A stretch of DNA of 31,683 nt from a virus (IMGVR_UViG_3300038306_000104:1-31683), one strand, 5' to 3'. Positions 5,787-13,780 are shown, counted from the stretch's first letter. A program made the numbers and translations. The notes: generated by a model not told the origin, from the sequence alone.

Positions 5787-7649
5787 ATGGGTTTACGTGC
5801 TAGAATCAGTAGTATTAGAAACACCCTTAGCCCCGTAAACAAAGGTTATACAGAATCAACTACTAGACCTTCTGTAGCACAACCTTATATGGCAACTGAT
5901 ACAGGTGCTAAACTTCCTATATTCCCATTCCCTCTCATAATGATTTATGAGTTGGCAGATAACATTGATGCTTTACGTATTCCTATTGAGACTCTAAACA
6001 GAGAAATGTTCAAGAATGGTTGGCAGATCACCGAACGTTTCAAGTACAAATGTAATCAATGTAGTAAAGAATTTCAATATGCTCCTAATGTAGCAGTTGA
6101 AGGTGAAGAACCAAAGAAGGTACAACAAATACAATGTGACTCATGTCAAAGTTATGATTTACGAACCCCTGTACCAGAGCACCGTAAGATTATTGAAGAT
6201 TTGATAAATAAACCTGTTAATGGAAACGCCCAAAATCTGGAAGACGTATCTAGACAATTAGAAAGAGATTTAGAAATAGCAGATAATGCTTACTTGCTTT
6301 TATTAAAGAATTACTTTATTGATGATATTACTGGAGAAATTGATGAATCTAAAACAGAGATAAAAGAACTATTAAGAATTGATCCACCACAAGTCGCAAT
6401 GATTGCCGACTCTGATGGTAGAATCGGTTATGATGATAAGAGACAAAAGATATTTGTATGTCCTAGATTCGAACATAGAGATGCTAGATTATATAATGAT
6501 AGATGTGATCAATGTAACGCTAAAGCCCTAAAGGCAATATTAGAAGTTAACTCTGTTTACTCTATAGGTGTACCACATCCTAAGAGAGTAATTTATGCAG
6601 AGGGTGAAGTTATATGGAAAGCAGGTAAATACAAACCATCTTTAATCTATGGATTCTCTCCTATCTATGCCGTATGGAGTAAGGCTATGGCTCTATCTCA
6701 TATGGATGAATATGTCAGAAAATACTTTGATAAGATGAGACCACCAAGAGGACTCTTAGTTGTAGCATCAAGAAACTATGAAACCTTTAGAAAGTCATGG
6801 GATGCACTTGAACAAAAAGCAACAGAAGACCCATACATGATTCACCCACTTATGGTAGAGTCAGACAAGGGTGGACAGAATATGGCACAATGGTTAGACT
6901 TTACTGGTACATTACAAGAGTTACAGTTCATTGAAGTAAGAAAAGAGTTAAGACAAATTATTGGTGCAGTGTATGGTGTGTTACCTTTGTACTATGGTGA
7001 GATGGTAGGTGGATGGTCACAAGAGGGATTACAAGTTACAATTACAAATCGTGCTGTCAAATGGGGTCAAGACATTCTATACAAATCATTCTTTAAGAAA
7101 TTTGTAGAGTTGATGGGTGTAGATGACTGGGATCTCAGATTAGAAGCAGGAGAAGAGAATGATAAACTATCTGAACTACAAAGAGATGGAGTAGAAATAC
7201 AAAACATGGCTTTACTTCAACAGATGGGATTCAAAGTTACAAGAACCCATACTGGTGAATACAATGTTTCCCAAATACCTGAACCAATAGATGAACTACA
7301 GATGGGTAGAGGTAGAGGAACAGCAGCCCCTGAAGAGAACAGACAAAACTTTGCAGGTCAACCACAACAGAATAGACCATCTGATGTAGGTGGTGTAACC
7401 CAAGGTTCACCTAGTTCTGGTGCAGGAACTTCTCTCTCTCAGAAGAACTTCCCAACAGGCATTACCCCAGATAACTTTGATGTTGTGAAAAAAACATTAC
7501 AATCAGCAATGGATTACAACTGGAAGAAAACTAAAACAGTTGATGAACTTAGAAAGTTTACAGGAATTACAGTAAGAGAAGCACGTAACATTGTACAGAA
7601 TGAATTTGACATGGTGAGAAAGTGGGAAGATGACGAAGAGACATCATAG
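5787..7649 (+). CDS. Portal protein, 620 aa
   Basis: Size, position and sequence fit the portal of tailed viruses, the dodecameric ring at the capsid vertex through which DNA enters and leaves. The central part (residues ~255-480) has portal-like stretches: a conserved LIYGFSPIYAVWSKAMALSHMDEY helix region, then an ELRQIIGAVYGVLPLYYGEM segment and a GWSQEGLQVT loop. Unusually, residues 89-120 form a zinc ribbon (CNQC...CDSC), and a second Cys/His cluster lies at 225-243 (C, H, CDQC). The C-terminus (from ~495) is Gln/Gly-rich and then helical. No terminase gene is in view upstream, so the packaging motor must be encoded elsewhere. The next gene overlaps by 20 nt. Confidence 0.85.
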   Translation: MGLRARISSIRNTLSPVNKGYTESTTRPSVAQPYMATDTGAKLPIFPFPLIMIYELADNIDALRIPIETLNREMFKNGWQITERFKYKCNQCSKEFQYAPNVAVEGEEPKKVQQIQCDSCQSYDLRTPVPEHRKIIEDLINKPVNGNAQNLEDVSRQLERDLEIADNAYLLLLKNYFIDDITGEIDESKTEIKELLRIDPPQVAMIADSDGRIGYDDKRQKIFVCPRFEHRDARLYNDRCDQCNAKALKAILEVNSVYSIGVPHPKRVIYAEGEVIWKAGKYKPSLIYGFSPIYAVWSKAMALSHMDEYVRKYFDKMRPPRGLLVVASRNYETFRKSWDALEQKATEDPYMIHPLMVESDKGGQNMAQWLDFTGTLQELQFIEVRKELRQIIGAVYGVLPLYYGEMVGGWSQEGLQVTITNRAVKWGQDILYKSFFKKFVELMGVDDWDLRLEAGEENDKLSELQRDGVEIQNMALLQQMGFKVTRTHTGEYNVSQIPEPIDELQMGRGRGTAAPEENRQNFAGQPQQNRPSDVGGVTQGSPSSGAGTSLSQKNFPTGITPDNFDVVKKTLQSAMDYNWKKTKTVDELRKFTGITVREARNIVQNEFDMVRKWEDDEETS

Positions 7650-7860
7650 ATGCGATGAAACATGTGAGATTCATAAAGAACTTACAGATAAAGTCAAAAA
7701 GAAAACAAGAAAGGTTAAAACTCCCAAATATACAATATTTGATGACACCTTGACAGATATGAAAAAAATAACTGACGAGGTACAAAATGATGATGTGTTT
7801 GTATGTCTACAAGATTGTCTAAAAAAATTGATTGGAATAAAGAAAGATCATGGCTACTAA
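7630..7860 (+). CDS. Small basic protein downstream of portal, 76 aa
   Basis: It starts at ATG 7630 inside the end of the portal gene and ends 11 nt inside the following gene, so it is translationally coupled on both sides. The N-terminus is His/Cys-rich (RHHRCDETCEIHKE), followed by a lysine-rich stretch (TDKVKKKTRKVKT) and a C-terminal half with two cysteines. It is unrecognised. The overlap with portal makes a morphogenesis role plausible. Confidence 0.6.
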   Translation: MTKRHHRCDETCEIHKELTDKVKKKTRKVKTPKYTIFDDTLTDMKKITDEVQNDDVFVCLQDCLKKLIGIKKDHGY

Positions 7861-8296
7861 GTTAAACTTAGATTCTGGTGGTACAGACATTGGTAACAAG
7901 ATAGTTGACATACATCAAAAGAATGAATATACTAAAGTAAACAATTATAAGGAAGGTCTATGTTTCGGTTGTTTTGGTTCTAATGTAGTAGGGGCACTTG
8001 TATCTGACATATGTGGAGACTGTGCTGGAAAGAAGGGTAGAGAACCGTTATTAGTATCAATAAAACCAATCTATTACGGAATGTGTCACTTTTGTGGTGT
8101 ATATAAATTCAACATGGAACAGATTAATTGTAGGTTATGTCAGAAATGTCATAGAAAAACAGCTAATCATATGAAAGAGTATAATAAAGTAGGTGGTATG
8201 CATGGTGCAGATCCATTCTGGAAATCAATGAGAAGAAAACATGGAAAGGATTGGAAACAAATAATGTCTAGTGGTACAAAGTCTTGGAGACGTTAA
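7850..8296 (+). CDS. Zinc-binding protein with two Cys clusters, 148 aa
   Basis: The first metal cluster is CFGC...CGDC (residues ~38-59). The second is CHFC, then CRLCQKCHRK (~78-101), followed by a basic, tryptophan-containing tail (FWKSMRRKHGKDWKQ). The cluster plus a histidine-rich following segment (ANHMKEYNKVGGMHG) is faintly like HNH-type endonucleases, but no clear catalytic pair can be assigned. It overlaps the preceding gene, and its stop overlaps by three bases that of a converging minus-strand gene. An enzymatic or packaging-accessory role is possible, not shown. Confidence 0.65.
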   Translation: MATKLNLDSGGTDIGNKIVDIHQKNEYTKVNNYKEGLCFGCFGSNVVGALVSDICGDCAGKKGREPLLVSIKPIYYGMCHFCGVYKFNMEQINCRLCQKCHRKTANHMKEYNKVGGMHGADPFWKSMRRKHGKDWKQIMSSGTKSWRR

Positions 8297-8733
8297 TCAT
8301 TCTTTAATATAAGAATAATCCTATCTAATTCAAAGTCATAATATCTATGATCATAATCAATTATTTTATTCTCATTTCTATACACTGCATCAAAATACCT
8401 ATCAACCTTCCATTTCAATGATGGTTTTCTAAGGAATCTAGAATTAAACTCTAACTGCATCTTTTTCCTATTAAATTTGATTTTTTCATATTTTATTAAT
8501 TCAGTACCTTCATTCTCATGTTCACCTAACGTACCATTCCTAAAATGTACTAGGGATTTTTGTAATAATGGTCTCTCCTTTTGATCATTGGTGTTAGTTA
8601 CAATATATAATTTATTCTTATCCTGTATATACATATCAATTATCTTTATTCTTCTCATTTTATCTTCTGTATGCCCTTTATAGAAATGATCAAATCTCAT
8701 CATATTATCGAATATATATATTGCAGATGCCAT
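8293..8733 (-). CDS. Isolated minus-strand gene in the head module, ~146 aa
   Basis: This is the only minus-strand gene between portal and the right end. The frame is open from ATG 8748, but the TATA box (minus strand CTTTATTTA, 8761-8769) favours a start near GTG 8739 or ATG 8733; 8733 is used. The protein is basic (KIKFNRKKMQLEFNSRFLRKPS) with many Y, I and D residues and no cysteine, motif or membrane segment. Opposite orientation and its own promoter suggest a late-acquired accessory (moron-like) gene or a regulator. The function is unknown. Confidence 0.55.
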   Translation of the reverse strand: MASAIYIFDNMMRFDHFYKGHTEDKMRRIKIIDMYIQDKNKLYIVTNTNDQKERPLLQKSLVHFRNGTLGEHENEGTELIKYEKIKFNRKKMQLEFNSRFLRKPSLKWKVDRYFDAVYRNENKIIDYDHRYYDFELDRIILILKND

Positions 8734-8772
8734 ATACACTAAATACATATAGAAGGTTAATAAATAAAGTGT
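8734..8772. promoter_or_regulatory. Second ~40-bp overlapping divergent promoter
   Basis: The leftward TATA (8761-8769) lies beside the rightward start (8773), and the rightward TATA (CTAAATACATA, 8739-8749) lies beside the leftward start (8733). The geometry is the same as at 5544-5583. Confidence 0.45.
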
Positions 8773-8982
8773 ATGGTTGATTTAGATGAAGATGAATCAT
8801 GTGAATGTGGTGGAAGGGTTTATAGTTATGTTGGATTCAAAATGTCTTTAGATTTATGTTACAAATGTGGTAAATTTCATTGTAAGACAGATATAAAAGG
8901 TGATGATTTTATTAGTTTCATAGAGGAAAATTCAGATTTAATACCTCATTTAATAAAAATGAAATACCTTATACCTGTGTAA
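8773..8982 (+). CDS. Zinc-ribbon protein, 69 aa
   Basis: Starting at ATG 8773, the N-terminal half contains CECGG, a 15-residue spacer and CYKCGKFHC, a classic zinc ribbon. The C-terminal half is acidic and helical (GDDFISFIEENSDLIPH). The promoter lies in the shared 40-bp region. The function is unknown; it could be a small transcription or protein-interaction factor. Confidence 0.65.
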   Translation: MVDLDEDESCECGGRVYSYVGFKMSLDLCYKCGKFHCKTDIKGDDFISFIEENSDLIPHLIKMKYLIPV

Positions 8983-8983
8983 T

Positions 8984-8991
8984 CTTTATAA
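8984..8991 (+). promoter_or_regulatory. TATA box of the 81-aa membrane protein gene
   Basis: CTTTATAA is centred 26-27 nt before ATG 9014. Confidence 0.55.
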
Positions 8992-9013
8992 CTATGTTTA
9001 AATAATATGTTTT

Positions 9014-9259
9014 ATGGAACAATTGTTTAATTCATTTGTTGAACCACTGTTATTAACAATGATGATAGCAACAGGTGGGGGAGTTGTAGCTTTCTTCAAA
9101 AAAATGAGTAAAACACAGAAAGATTTATGTGAAACTGTATCAAGATTAGAAAAAACACTTATTATTTTAGCTAAAGCAGTTGATAGACAGACCAATCGTG
9201 CTCACCCAGATAGTGACTCTGATTTAGATGATTTAGTCAAAGAATTACTAGATAAGTAA
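9014..9259 (+). CDS. Membrane protein with coiled coil, 81 aa (holin/spanin-like candidate)
   Basis: Residues ~10-28 form one membrane helix (PLLLTMMIATGGGVVAFF), followed by a basic KKMSKTQK and a long amphipathic helix (~32-62) of coiled-coil type, then an acidic end (DSDSDLDDLVKELL). This one-helix-plus-coil plan is seen in small phage lysis proteins and in some tail or membrane-docking proteins. It is followed by another small membrane protein with its own promoter. Lysis is an inference from topology only. Confidence 0.65.
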   Translation: MEQLFNSFVEPLLLTMMIATGGGVVAFFKKMSKTQKDLCETVSRLEKTLIILAKAVDRQTNRAHPDSDSDLDDLVKELLDK

Positions 9260-9289
9260 ACTTAAATACTACACTGTAAGAATTTGTCT

Positions 9290-9553
9290 ATGGTAGACCC
9301 ATTACTTGCAGTAGTTCTCGCAACAGTCGCAGGTTCAGTACTGAATACCATTAGAGGATTTCTAGGTTCTCCTGAACCAGTATATGATATTAAGAAATTC
9401 TTTGGTGCAGTAATTGTATCTGGATTCGCAGGACTCGCTGTAGCACAAACAATATCAACATCTGGAATAGACGTTTTAGGATTAGTCCTGATTGGTCTTA
9501 TGGCAGGTTTCACAGTAGATTTCGCTGTATCCAGAGCAAAAAAAACTCAGTAA
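9290..9553 (+). CDS. Three-helix small membrane protein, 87 aa (holin-like candidate)
   Basis: ATG 9290 is chosen over TTG 9284 because an ACTTAAATA element (9260-9268) lies 26 nt upstream. Hydrophobic segments at ~4-20, ~38-53 and ~60-78 and a basic C-terminus (SRAKKTQ) match the size and topology of phage holins. The two sides are joined by a polar loop (RGFLGSPEPVYDIKKF). The position between portal and protease is unusual for lysis genes, so a structural membrane role remains possible. A hairpin/poly-T terminator follows. Confidence 0.65.
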   Translation: MVDPLLAVVLATVAGSVLNTIRGFLGSPEPVYDIKKFFGAVIVSGFAGLAVAQTISTSGIDVLGLVLIGLMAGFTVDFAVSRAKKTQ

Positions 9554-9590
9554 CAGTTAGTTACTAAAAATCCTTTTTATTCTATTTTTT
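9549..9590 (+). terminator. Hairpin plus poly-T terminator
   Basis: AGTAAC-AGTTA-GTTACT (9549-9565) is a perfect 6-bp stem followed by T-rich DNA (9573-9590). It overlaps the stop of the three-helix membrane protein and precedes the protease promoter. Confidence 0.55.
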
Positions 9591-9605
9591 TATCTCTACA
9601 ATAAT

Positions 9606-9613
9606 CTTTATTA
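9606..9613 (+). promoter_or_regulatory. TATA box of the prohead protease gene
   Basis: CTTTATTA is centred 26 nt before ATG 9636, giving a leaderless mRNA. Confidence 0.55.
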
Positions 9614-9635
9614 GTATTAATGTAATCTTTTATAT

Positions 9636-11288
9636 ATGGCAAACATACTTCGATTTAACCAACTTACCACATCTCTAAAGAGTATGGAGTCAATCAACTC
9701 TGACGAAAGATATTTTGAGGGACTACTCACTGTGCAGATGAAGGATAAGCAGGGAGAAGTCACGATTGTAGATGAACTTTACAAAGTGTTACCAATCTGG
9801 ATGGATAGAGGTGCACCAATATCTGACACTCATAGTAATAGAATCATAGGAAAAGGTATCAATTATTCTAAAACAGTAGTTAAAAATGAACATGGTGAAG
9901 ATTTACCAGCAATTAAAATTACAGGTAAGATTTACAAGAATTATGAACTAGATAATGTTATCTGGGATAAAATCAAAAGTAAAGAGTATAAGGGATTATC
10001 ATTTGGTGGAGCAACTCGTTCTAACAGAACCCCAATGAAAATGAAAGATGGATCAATGGCATATGCATTATCCAATTTAGAACATTATGAGGTTGCAGTA
10101 TGTAAAGATCCAGCAGTACCAATGGCAATCATTACAGATTATAATCCTATAGCAAAAGCAAATTATTCATCAAGTAGAAGAGATGATGATAAAATGGTTA
10201 TTCAGTGTACAAATATGGGATGTTATGTAGAAAAAGCAGATCTAAACGAATCACAAACATTTGAGCAAAAGGTAGAGGCACTTGTAAGAGAGGGTAAGTC
10301 AAGAGAATCAGCAGAAAAGATTGTAGGTTCATTTGTTCATAAAGAGAGAACATTTGGTCATTCTGATGGTAAAGTTGAGTATAAAGATCCTAATGATAAA
10401 GAAACTAATACTGATAAAATAATGGAGAACGCTAAAGAGTCAGCAAAGAAACCACATTTAAAAAATACATCTGCATATCAAACTGAAGCAGGTAATGATC
10501 AATTAGGTGGTCAAGGTAAAACAGAAGATGATAAAGATAAACGAGAAAAAGAGGATGAAGAGAAAGATAATGATGAGGTTAAACGTAGAGACCATTCTGA
10601 TGCAGGTGGAGATATACATTCTATGTATAATCAAAATGTAGGCAGAGAAGCATCATCAGGACGTAAATTGAAAGGTGATACAACTGCAAACCAAGTTGGA
10701 GGCGTAAGAGGAGGATTAGATCCACATTTTCAAGGAAGTGGAGAAACCAATGATATTAATATTGTTCAAGAAGAACCTGAAAGAGCCGAAGATAAAGGAG
10801 CAGCAAATATTAAACTAGTTAAATCAGAAAGAGTGGGTGATATGAATTCTCCGTCATATGAAGGAGCTTATAATGAAGGTGCTGATGATGTTAGAGAGAA
10901 TATCAAGTATGGAGCACCAAAACTTACAACTGATCTTGCTCATAAAGTGTTAGGAGCAAAAAAAATTAAGGCAATCAAATACTCTCTTGAGAAACACGCA
11001 CAAATACAACAATTAAAGAAGATAAAAGGAAAATTACCTGAATTAGGAGATGTAGATACGGAAGATTTTGATAATGATCAAACATCACAAGGTCAATCCT
11101 CAAATCAAAAATTCCATAATCATTATGATCCTATGACACTTGATCAATATGCAACCAGTGATATTAAAGGAGATTCAAATAAATTACTTAATATTAAACT
11201 TAGAAAACACGCACAAACACAAACATTAAAAAAGATTAATAATTCACTTGGTGATGCTCGTGGATGTACTGAACATCTTCACGAATAA
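9636..11288 (+). CDS. Prohead protease with long C-terminal scaffold-like extension, 550 aa
   Basis: Residues ~20-170 match the caudovirus prohead protease fold (HK97 gp4-like/U35 serine peptidases), which trims scaffold and capsid during maturation. His66 in ISDTHSN and Ser122 in GLSFGG are the likely catalytic pair, and EHYEVAVCKDPA matches the conserved strand near the domain end. After a FEQKVEALVREGKSRESAEKIVGS helix (~209-232) the chain becomes long, charged and probably disordered. The C-terminus has a duplicated KHAQ-x-Q-x-LKKI motif (~453-464 and ~524-535). The family is usually 150-250 aa, so the ~380-residue extension probably serves as scaffold or capsid-binding tail. Confidence 0.8.
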   Translation: MANILRFNQLTTSLKSMESINSDERYFEGLLTVQMKDKQGEVTIVDELYKVLPIWMDRGAPISDTHSNRIIGKGINYSKTVVKNEHGEDLPAIKITGKIYKNYELDNVIWDKIKSKEYKGLSFGGATRSNRTPMKMKDGSMAYALSNLEHYEVAVCKDPAVPMAIITDYNPIAKANYSSSRRDDDKMVIQCTNMGCYVEKADLNESQTFEQKVEALVREGKSRESAEKIVGSFVHKERTFGHSDGKVEYKDPNDKETNTDKIMENAKESAKKPHLKNTSAYQTEAGNDQLGGQGKTEDDKDKREKEDEEKDNDEVKRRDHSDAGGDIHSMYNQNVGREASSGRKLKGDTTANQVGGVRGGLDPHFQGSGETNDINIVQEEPERAEDKGAANIKLVKSERVGDMNSPSYEGAYNEGADDVRENIKYGAPKLTTDLAHKVLGAKKIKAIKYSLEKHAQIQQLKKIKGKLPELGDVDTEDFDNDQTSQGQSSNQKFHNHYDPMTLDQYATSDIKGDSNKLLNIKLRKHAQTQTLKKINNSLGDARGCTEHLHE

Positions 11289-11351
11289 CCAACATAATAT
11301 AAACGTTTACACAATCTTTATAAGCACTTATATAATAGTTTCTATAACAAC

Positions 11352-11909
11352 ATGACTATCGAAGAAATCGCAAAATCAAGCGACGACAAGAAAGTAGAAG
11401 AAAAAGATGAAGAGAAAGATGCTAAAAAATCTTTTGATGAAACATTGATTGAAACTCTTTCAACTTTGACAGAACACGTTAAAGCACAATCAGAATCCCT
11501 AGTTGCACTCGATGAGAGACTTACAAAAGCCCTCGAAGAGAAACCAGAGACTCAACTGGACTTCCCAAATACTTCAGATGATGAAGGAATTGGTGAAGAC
11601 GTAAAAGTCCCAGATACCTATCAATCCAATTCTGTTCAAGCAGAATTAGATGCTGATGGCGAAGGTGCAGAGAAAGATCCAGAAGACCTTGTTATGCAAG
11701 AAAAATCTGAGAAAACTAACTTTGATTTCACCACTGAGACTCCAAGACCAGCAGCATCTGTTGAAACTATAAACAAATCAGAGCAATCTGAATTGAATAT
11801 GGTTCTAAAAGATGCACGAGAACAAGGTTTCGACAGTTTATCTGTCGTAGCACAACGAATTTTGAAAGGTGATTACTACACTCCTACACAAGAGGAGGCA
11901 TGGTTCTAA
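11352..11909 (+). CDS. Acidic scaffold-like protein, 185 aa
   Basis: Very acidic, with a helical coiled-coil region (~25-65, SFDETLIETLSTLTEHVKAQ then SLVALDERL) followed by a disordered acidic linker and a C-terminal helix (NMVLKDAREQGFDSLSVVAQ) ending near AWF. Position between protease and major capsid protein, charge and length fit a scaffolding protein or capsid delta-like domain that drives procapsid assembly and is removed by the protease. The stop codon is shared with the capsid start (TAATG). CTTTATAAG (11316-11324) and CTTATATAA (11327-11335) are promoter candidates. Confidence 0.65.
   Translation: MTIEEIAKSSDDKKVEEKDEEKDAKKSFDETLIETLSTLTEHVKAQSESLVALDERLTKALEEKPETQLDFPNTSDDEGIGEDVKVPDTYQSNSVQAELDADGEGAEKDPEDLVMQEKSEKTNFDFTTETPRPAASVETINKSEQSELNMVLKDAREQGFDSLSVVAQRILKGDYYTPTQEEAWF
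11892..11898 (+). promoter_or_regulatory. Strong Shine-Dalgarno GAGGAGG before the capsid gene
   Basis: GAGGAGG lies 10 nt before ATG 11909 but only 1 nt before ATG 11900. This decides for the downstream start and shows that the capsid protein, unlike the leaderless genes, is translated from an internal ribosome site. Confidence 0.6.
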
Positions 11910-13123
11910 TGGTTCAAATCAGAACTATTGACGAACTAGAGGCACTCTATTATGGACAGAATAGAAACCTAATCAGAAAAGCTGATTCCCCTGTTACTAC
12001 ATCAACATCTGGCGTTTTCAACGCTATATTTGGTGCATATGCATGGGCTCAACTCAACTTAGAAGCAAATGCTTTTGGTATCTTACCAAAAGTTCCTTGG
12101 GACAAATCTGGTTGGAGGGCAATCACTGCCAAACCAACTTTGAATACGAACCAAGGTAATACAACTCTAGGTGGTACTTCTGAAGGTGGAAATATTGCTG
12201 AAACCGTAAAGCCAACTTTACAAGAGATTGACGTCAGACCAAAAACTGCTCAGTTGCCATTCAGTGCATCTGAAGTTATGGAGTGGCTCGCAACTCACAG
12301 TAAAGACGATATCTGGGGAGGCTTAGGCTCACTCAGATTATACATGGCTGTTCAGCATAAAGAATTCATGAATAGAATGTTGCTCGCAGATGTTGAATCA
12401 GAAGCAGCAGGAGCAAGTGCAAATAACGCAGGTACAACCAATTTCGAATCATTGGATAGAATTATTTCTTCCAATGCAGAAGAAACAGCATTAGGTGGTA
12501 CTTACGATGGAATGTACGATCCTTGGGCAGCTAACGCTACCATTGACCGTGACGGTTCAAGCACTTTTGACTGTACTGTTGAATCAGCATCAGGTACAAT
12601 AGGAACAGATGGTGTTCTTACCGATGATACACTACGAACTTTCCTTAGAAAGATCCGTATTGCAGCAGGTAAAGATCCAAACGTATTCCTAGGTTCTCAC
12701 GAAGTTTATTCCGAAATACAAGGCTTATACATGCCTTCAGTCCGTATTCCAAACCCTTACGGTGAAGCATTAGTACAAGTTGATGTAAACGGTATCCAAA
12801 CTTTCAAAGGAACTGGAGTCGGAATTCACGTAGATTCTATCTATGGTATCCCATTCATCCCTTCAAAAGATGCCCCATCTGGTGGCGGAAATGAAGTCGG
12901 AAGACTATTTGCATTAGATACTTCTGATGCAGAAGGTTACGGATATCCAAGAATTGGAATTCAAGTCGCAATCCCAACTGAGTACTATGAAGCAACACGT
13001 AGAACACCAGCTTATCCATTCGTGAACAACGCTTTCGTTGAGAAAGGTGTTTACAGAACAATGGGTGAAACCGTTTGTCGTCACTTCAAATCACAAGGTA
13101 AGATCAGAGACATTAAACTCTAG
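11909..13123 (+). CDS. Major capsid protein (HK97-fold), 404 aa
   Basis: Directly after protease and scaffold, with the size of HK97-type capsid proteins. The sequence has the expected mix: an N-terminal helix (TIDELEALYYGQNRN), a loop with VPWDKSGWRAITAKPT, a helix KEFMNRMLLADVESEAAG that resembles the spine helix, and a C-terminal beta-rich part with YGIPFIPSKDAP and QVAIPTEYYEATRRTPAY. The start is ATG 11909, justified by the GAGGAGG site and the TAATG overlap. Codon choice is richer in C-ending codons than in neighbours, consistent with very high expression. A poly-T terminator follows. Confidence 0.8.
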   Translation: MVQIRTIDELEALYYGQNRNLIRKADSPVTTSTSGVFNAIFGAYAWAQLNLEANAFGILPKVPWDKSGWRAITAKPTLNTNQGNTTLGGTSEGGNIAETVKPTLQEIDVRPKTAQLPFSASEVMEWLATHSKDDIWGGLGSLRLYMAVQHKEFMNRMLLADVESEAAGASANNAGTTNFESLDRIISSNAEETALGGTYDGMYDPWAANATIDRDGSSTFDCTVESASGTIGTDGVLTDDTLRTFLRKIRIAAGKDPNVFLGSHEVYSEIQGLYMPSVRIPNPYGEALVQVDVNGIQTFKGTGVGIHVDSIYGIPFIPSKDAPSGGGNEVGRLFALDTSDAEGYGYPRIGIQVAIPTEYYEATRRTPAYPFVNNAFVEKGVYRTMGETVCRHFKSQGKIRDIKL

Positions 13124-13138
13124 TCGAACCAAAATAAA

Positions 13139-13153
13139 TTTTTTATTTTTTTT
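13139..13153 (+). terminator. Poly-T terminator after the capsid gene
   Basis: An almost uninterrupted T-run begins 16 nt after the capsid stop, the typical archaeal intrinsic signal. Confidence 0.6.
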
Positions 13154-13158
13154 ATTAC

Positions 13159-13168
13159 ATTTATATAC
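13159..13168 (+). promoter_or_regulatory. TATA box of the PEFG-CTERM gene
   Basis: ATTTATATAC is centred ~26 nt before ATG 13189, so the gene has its own promoter independent of the capsid transcript. Confidence 0.6.
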
Positions 13169-13188
13169 CCATCTCTATAAACAAACTC

Positions 13189-13617
13189 ATGAAGTATTTA
13201 TTACTCATGTTACTCGCAGTGACATTCATACCATTGGCATACGCTGACTATTCTTTAGAAGCATATGTTTTGGACGATTCAAATACTGTGGTGATAACAG
13301 GGGAGTCTGTTTCATTGGAAGAAGTTACTTTCATTGTTCAAAGTCCGTCTGGAAACATCATTACAGTTGATCAGATAACTCCGACACATACAGGTCAAAT
13401 AACAACCATGCTGACAGCAGGTGGTGCATTATGGAGTGAAGATGGTATTTACACTGTCAAAGTAATACAAGAAGGGATATCTGAAACCATTGATATAGAG
13501 TTATTGGATGGAAACATAGTCCCAGAATTTGGTGTGATAGCAATGATGATACTTGCAGTGTCAATTGTATCAATATTAATGATAACATCAAAAAGTAGAC
13601 TGTTACAAAGAATCTAA
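13189..13617 (+). CDS. Secreted PEFG-CTERM protein, 142 aa
   Basis: Residues 1-19 are a signal peptide (basic start, LLLMLLA core, AYA before the likely cleavage). Residues ~21-108 are a beta-rich extracellular domain with QSPSGNIITVDQITP, typical of thaumarchaeal cell-surface proteins. Residues 112-115 are PEFG, followed by a membrane helix (116-133) and a basic tail (KSRLLQRI). This is the complete PEFG-CTERM tripartite signal recognised by archaeosortase, known from Nitrosopumilus and relatives. It sits between the major capsid protein and other virion genes with its own promoter and terminator. It may modify the host surface (superinfection exclusion, exit) or be taken up from the host; its location suggests a late-stage role. 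Confidence 0.85.
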   Translation: MKYLLLMLLAVTFIPLAYADYSLEAYVLDDSNTVVITGESVSLEEVTFIVQSPSGNIITVDQITPTHTGQITTMLTAGGALWSEDGIYTVKVIQEGISETIDIELLDGNIVPEFGVIAMMILAVSIVSILMITSKSRLLQRI

Positions 13618-13697
13618 CAGTCCACACCTTTATTTTATTTAAATGTTTGTCCAATGTTACCAACTTTTAGTTTCTGTAAAAACTTAGTTAACTTATC

Positions 13698-13720
13698 TTA
13701 GTTAACTTAACTAACTTTTT
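13698..13720 (+). terminator. Inverted repeat plus T-run terminator
   Basis: TTAGTTAA-C-TTAACTAA (13698-13714) followed by CTTTTT. A direct copy of part of it (TTAGTTAACTTA, 13684-13695) lies just upstream. It ends the PEFG-CTERM transcript or serves as an operator. Confidence 0.5.
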
Positions 13721-13780
13721 ACACGATAAGAAGAGATATAATATAGGGCAAGAATTTATATAATATGAATGATCCTCAAT

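Noticed and set aside
7850-8296. HNH endonuclease
   Set aside because: Cys clusters and histidines are suggestive, but no convincing H-N-H/H-H-N catalytic spacing can be placed; left as a zinc-binding protein.
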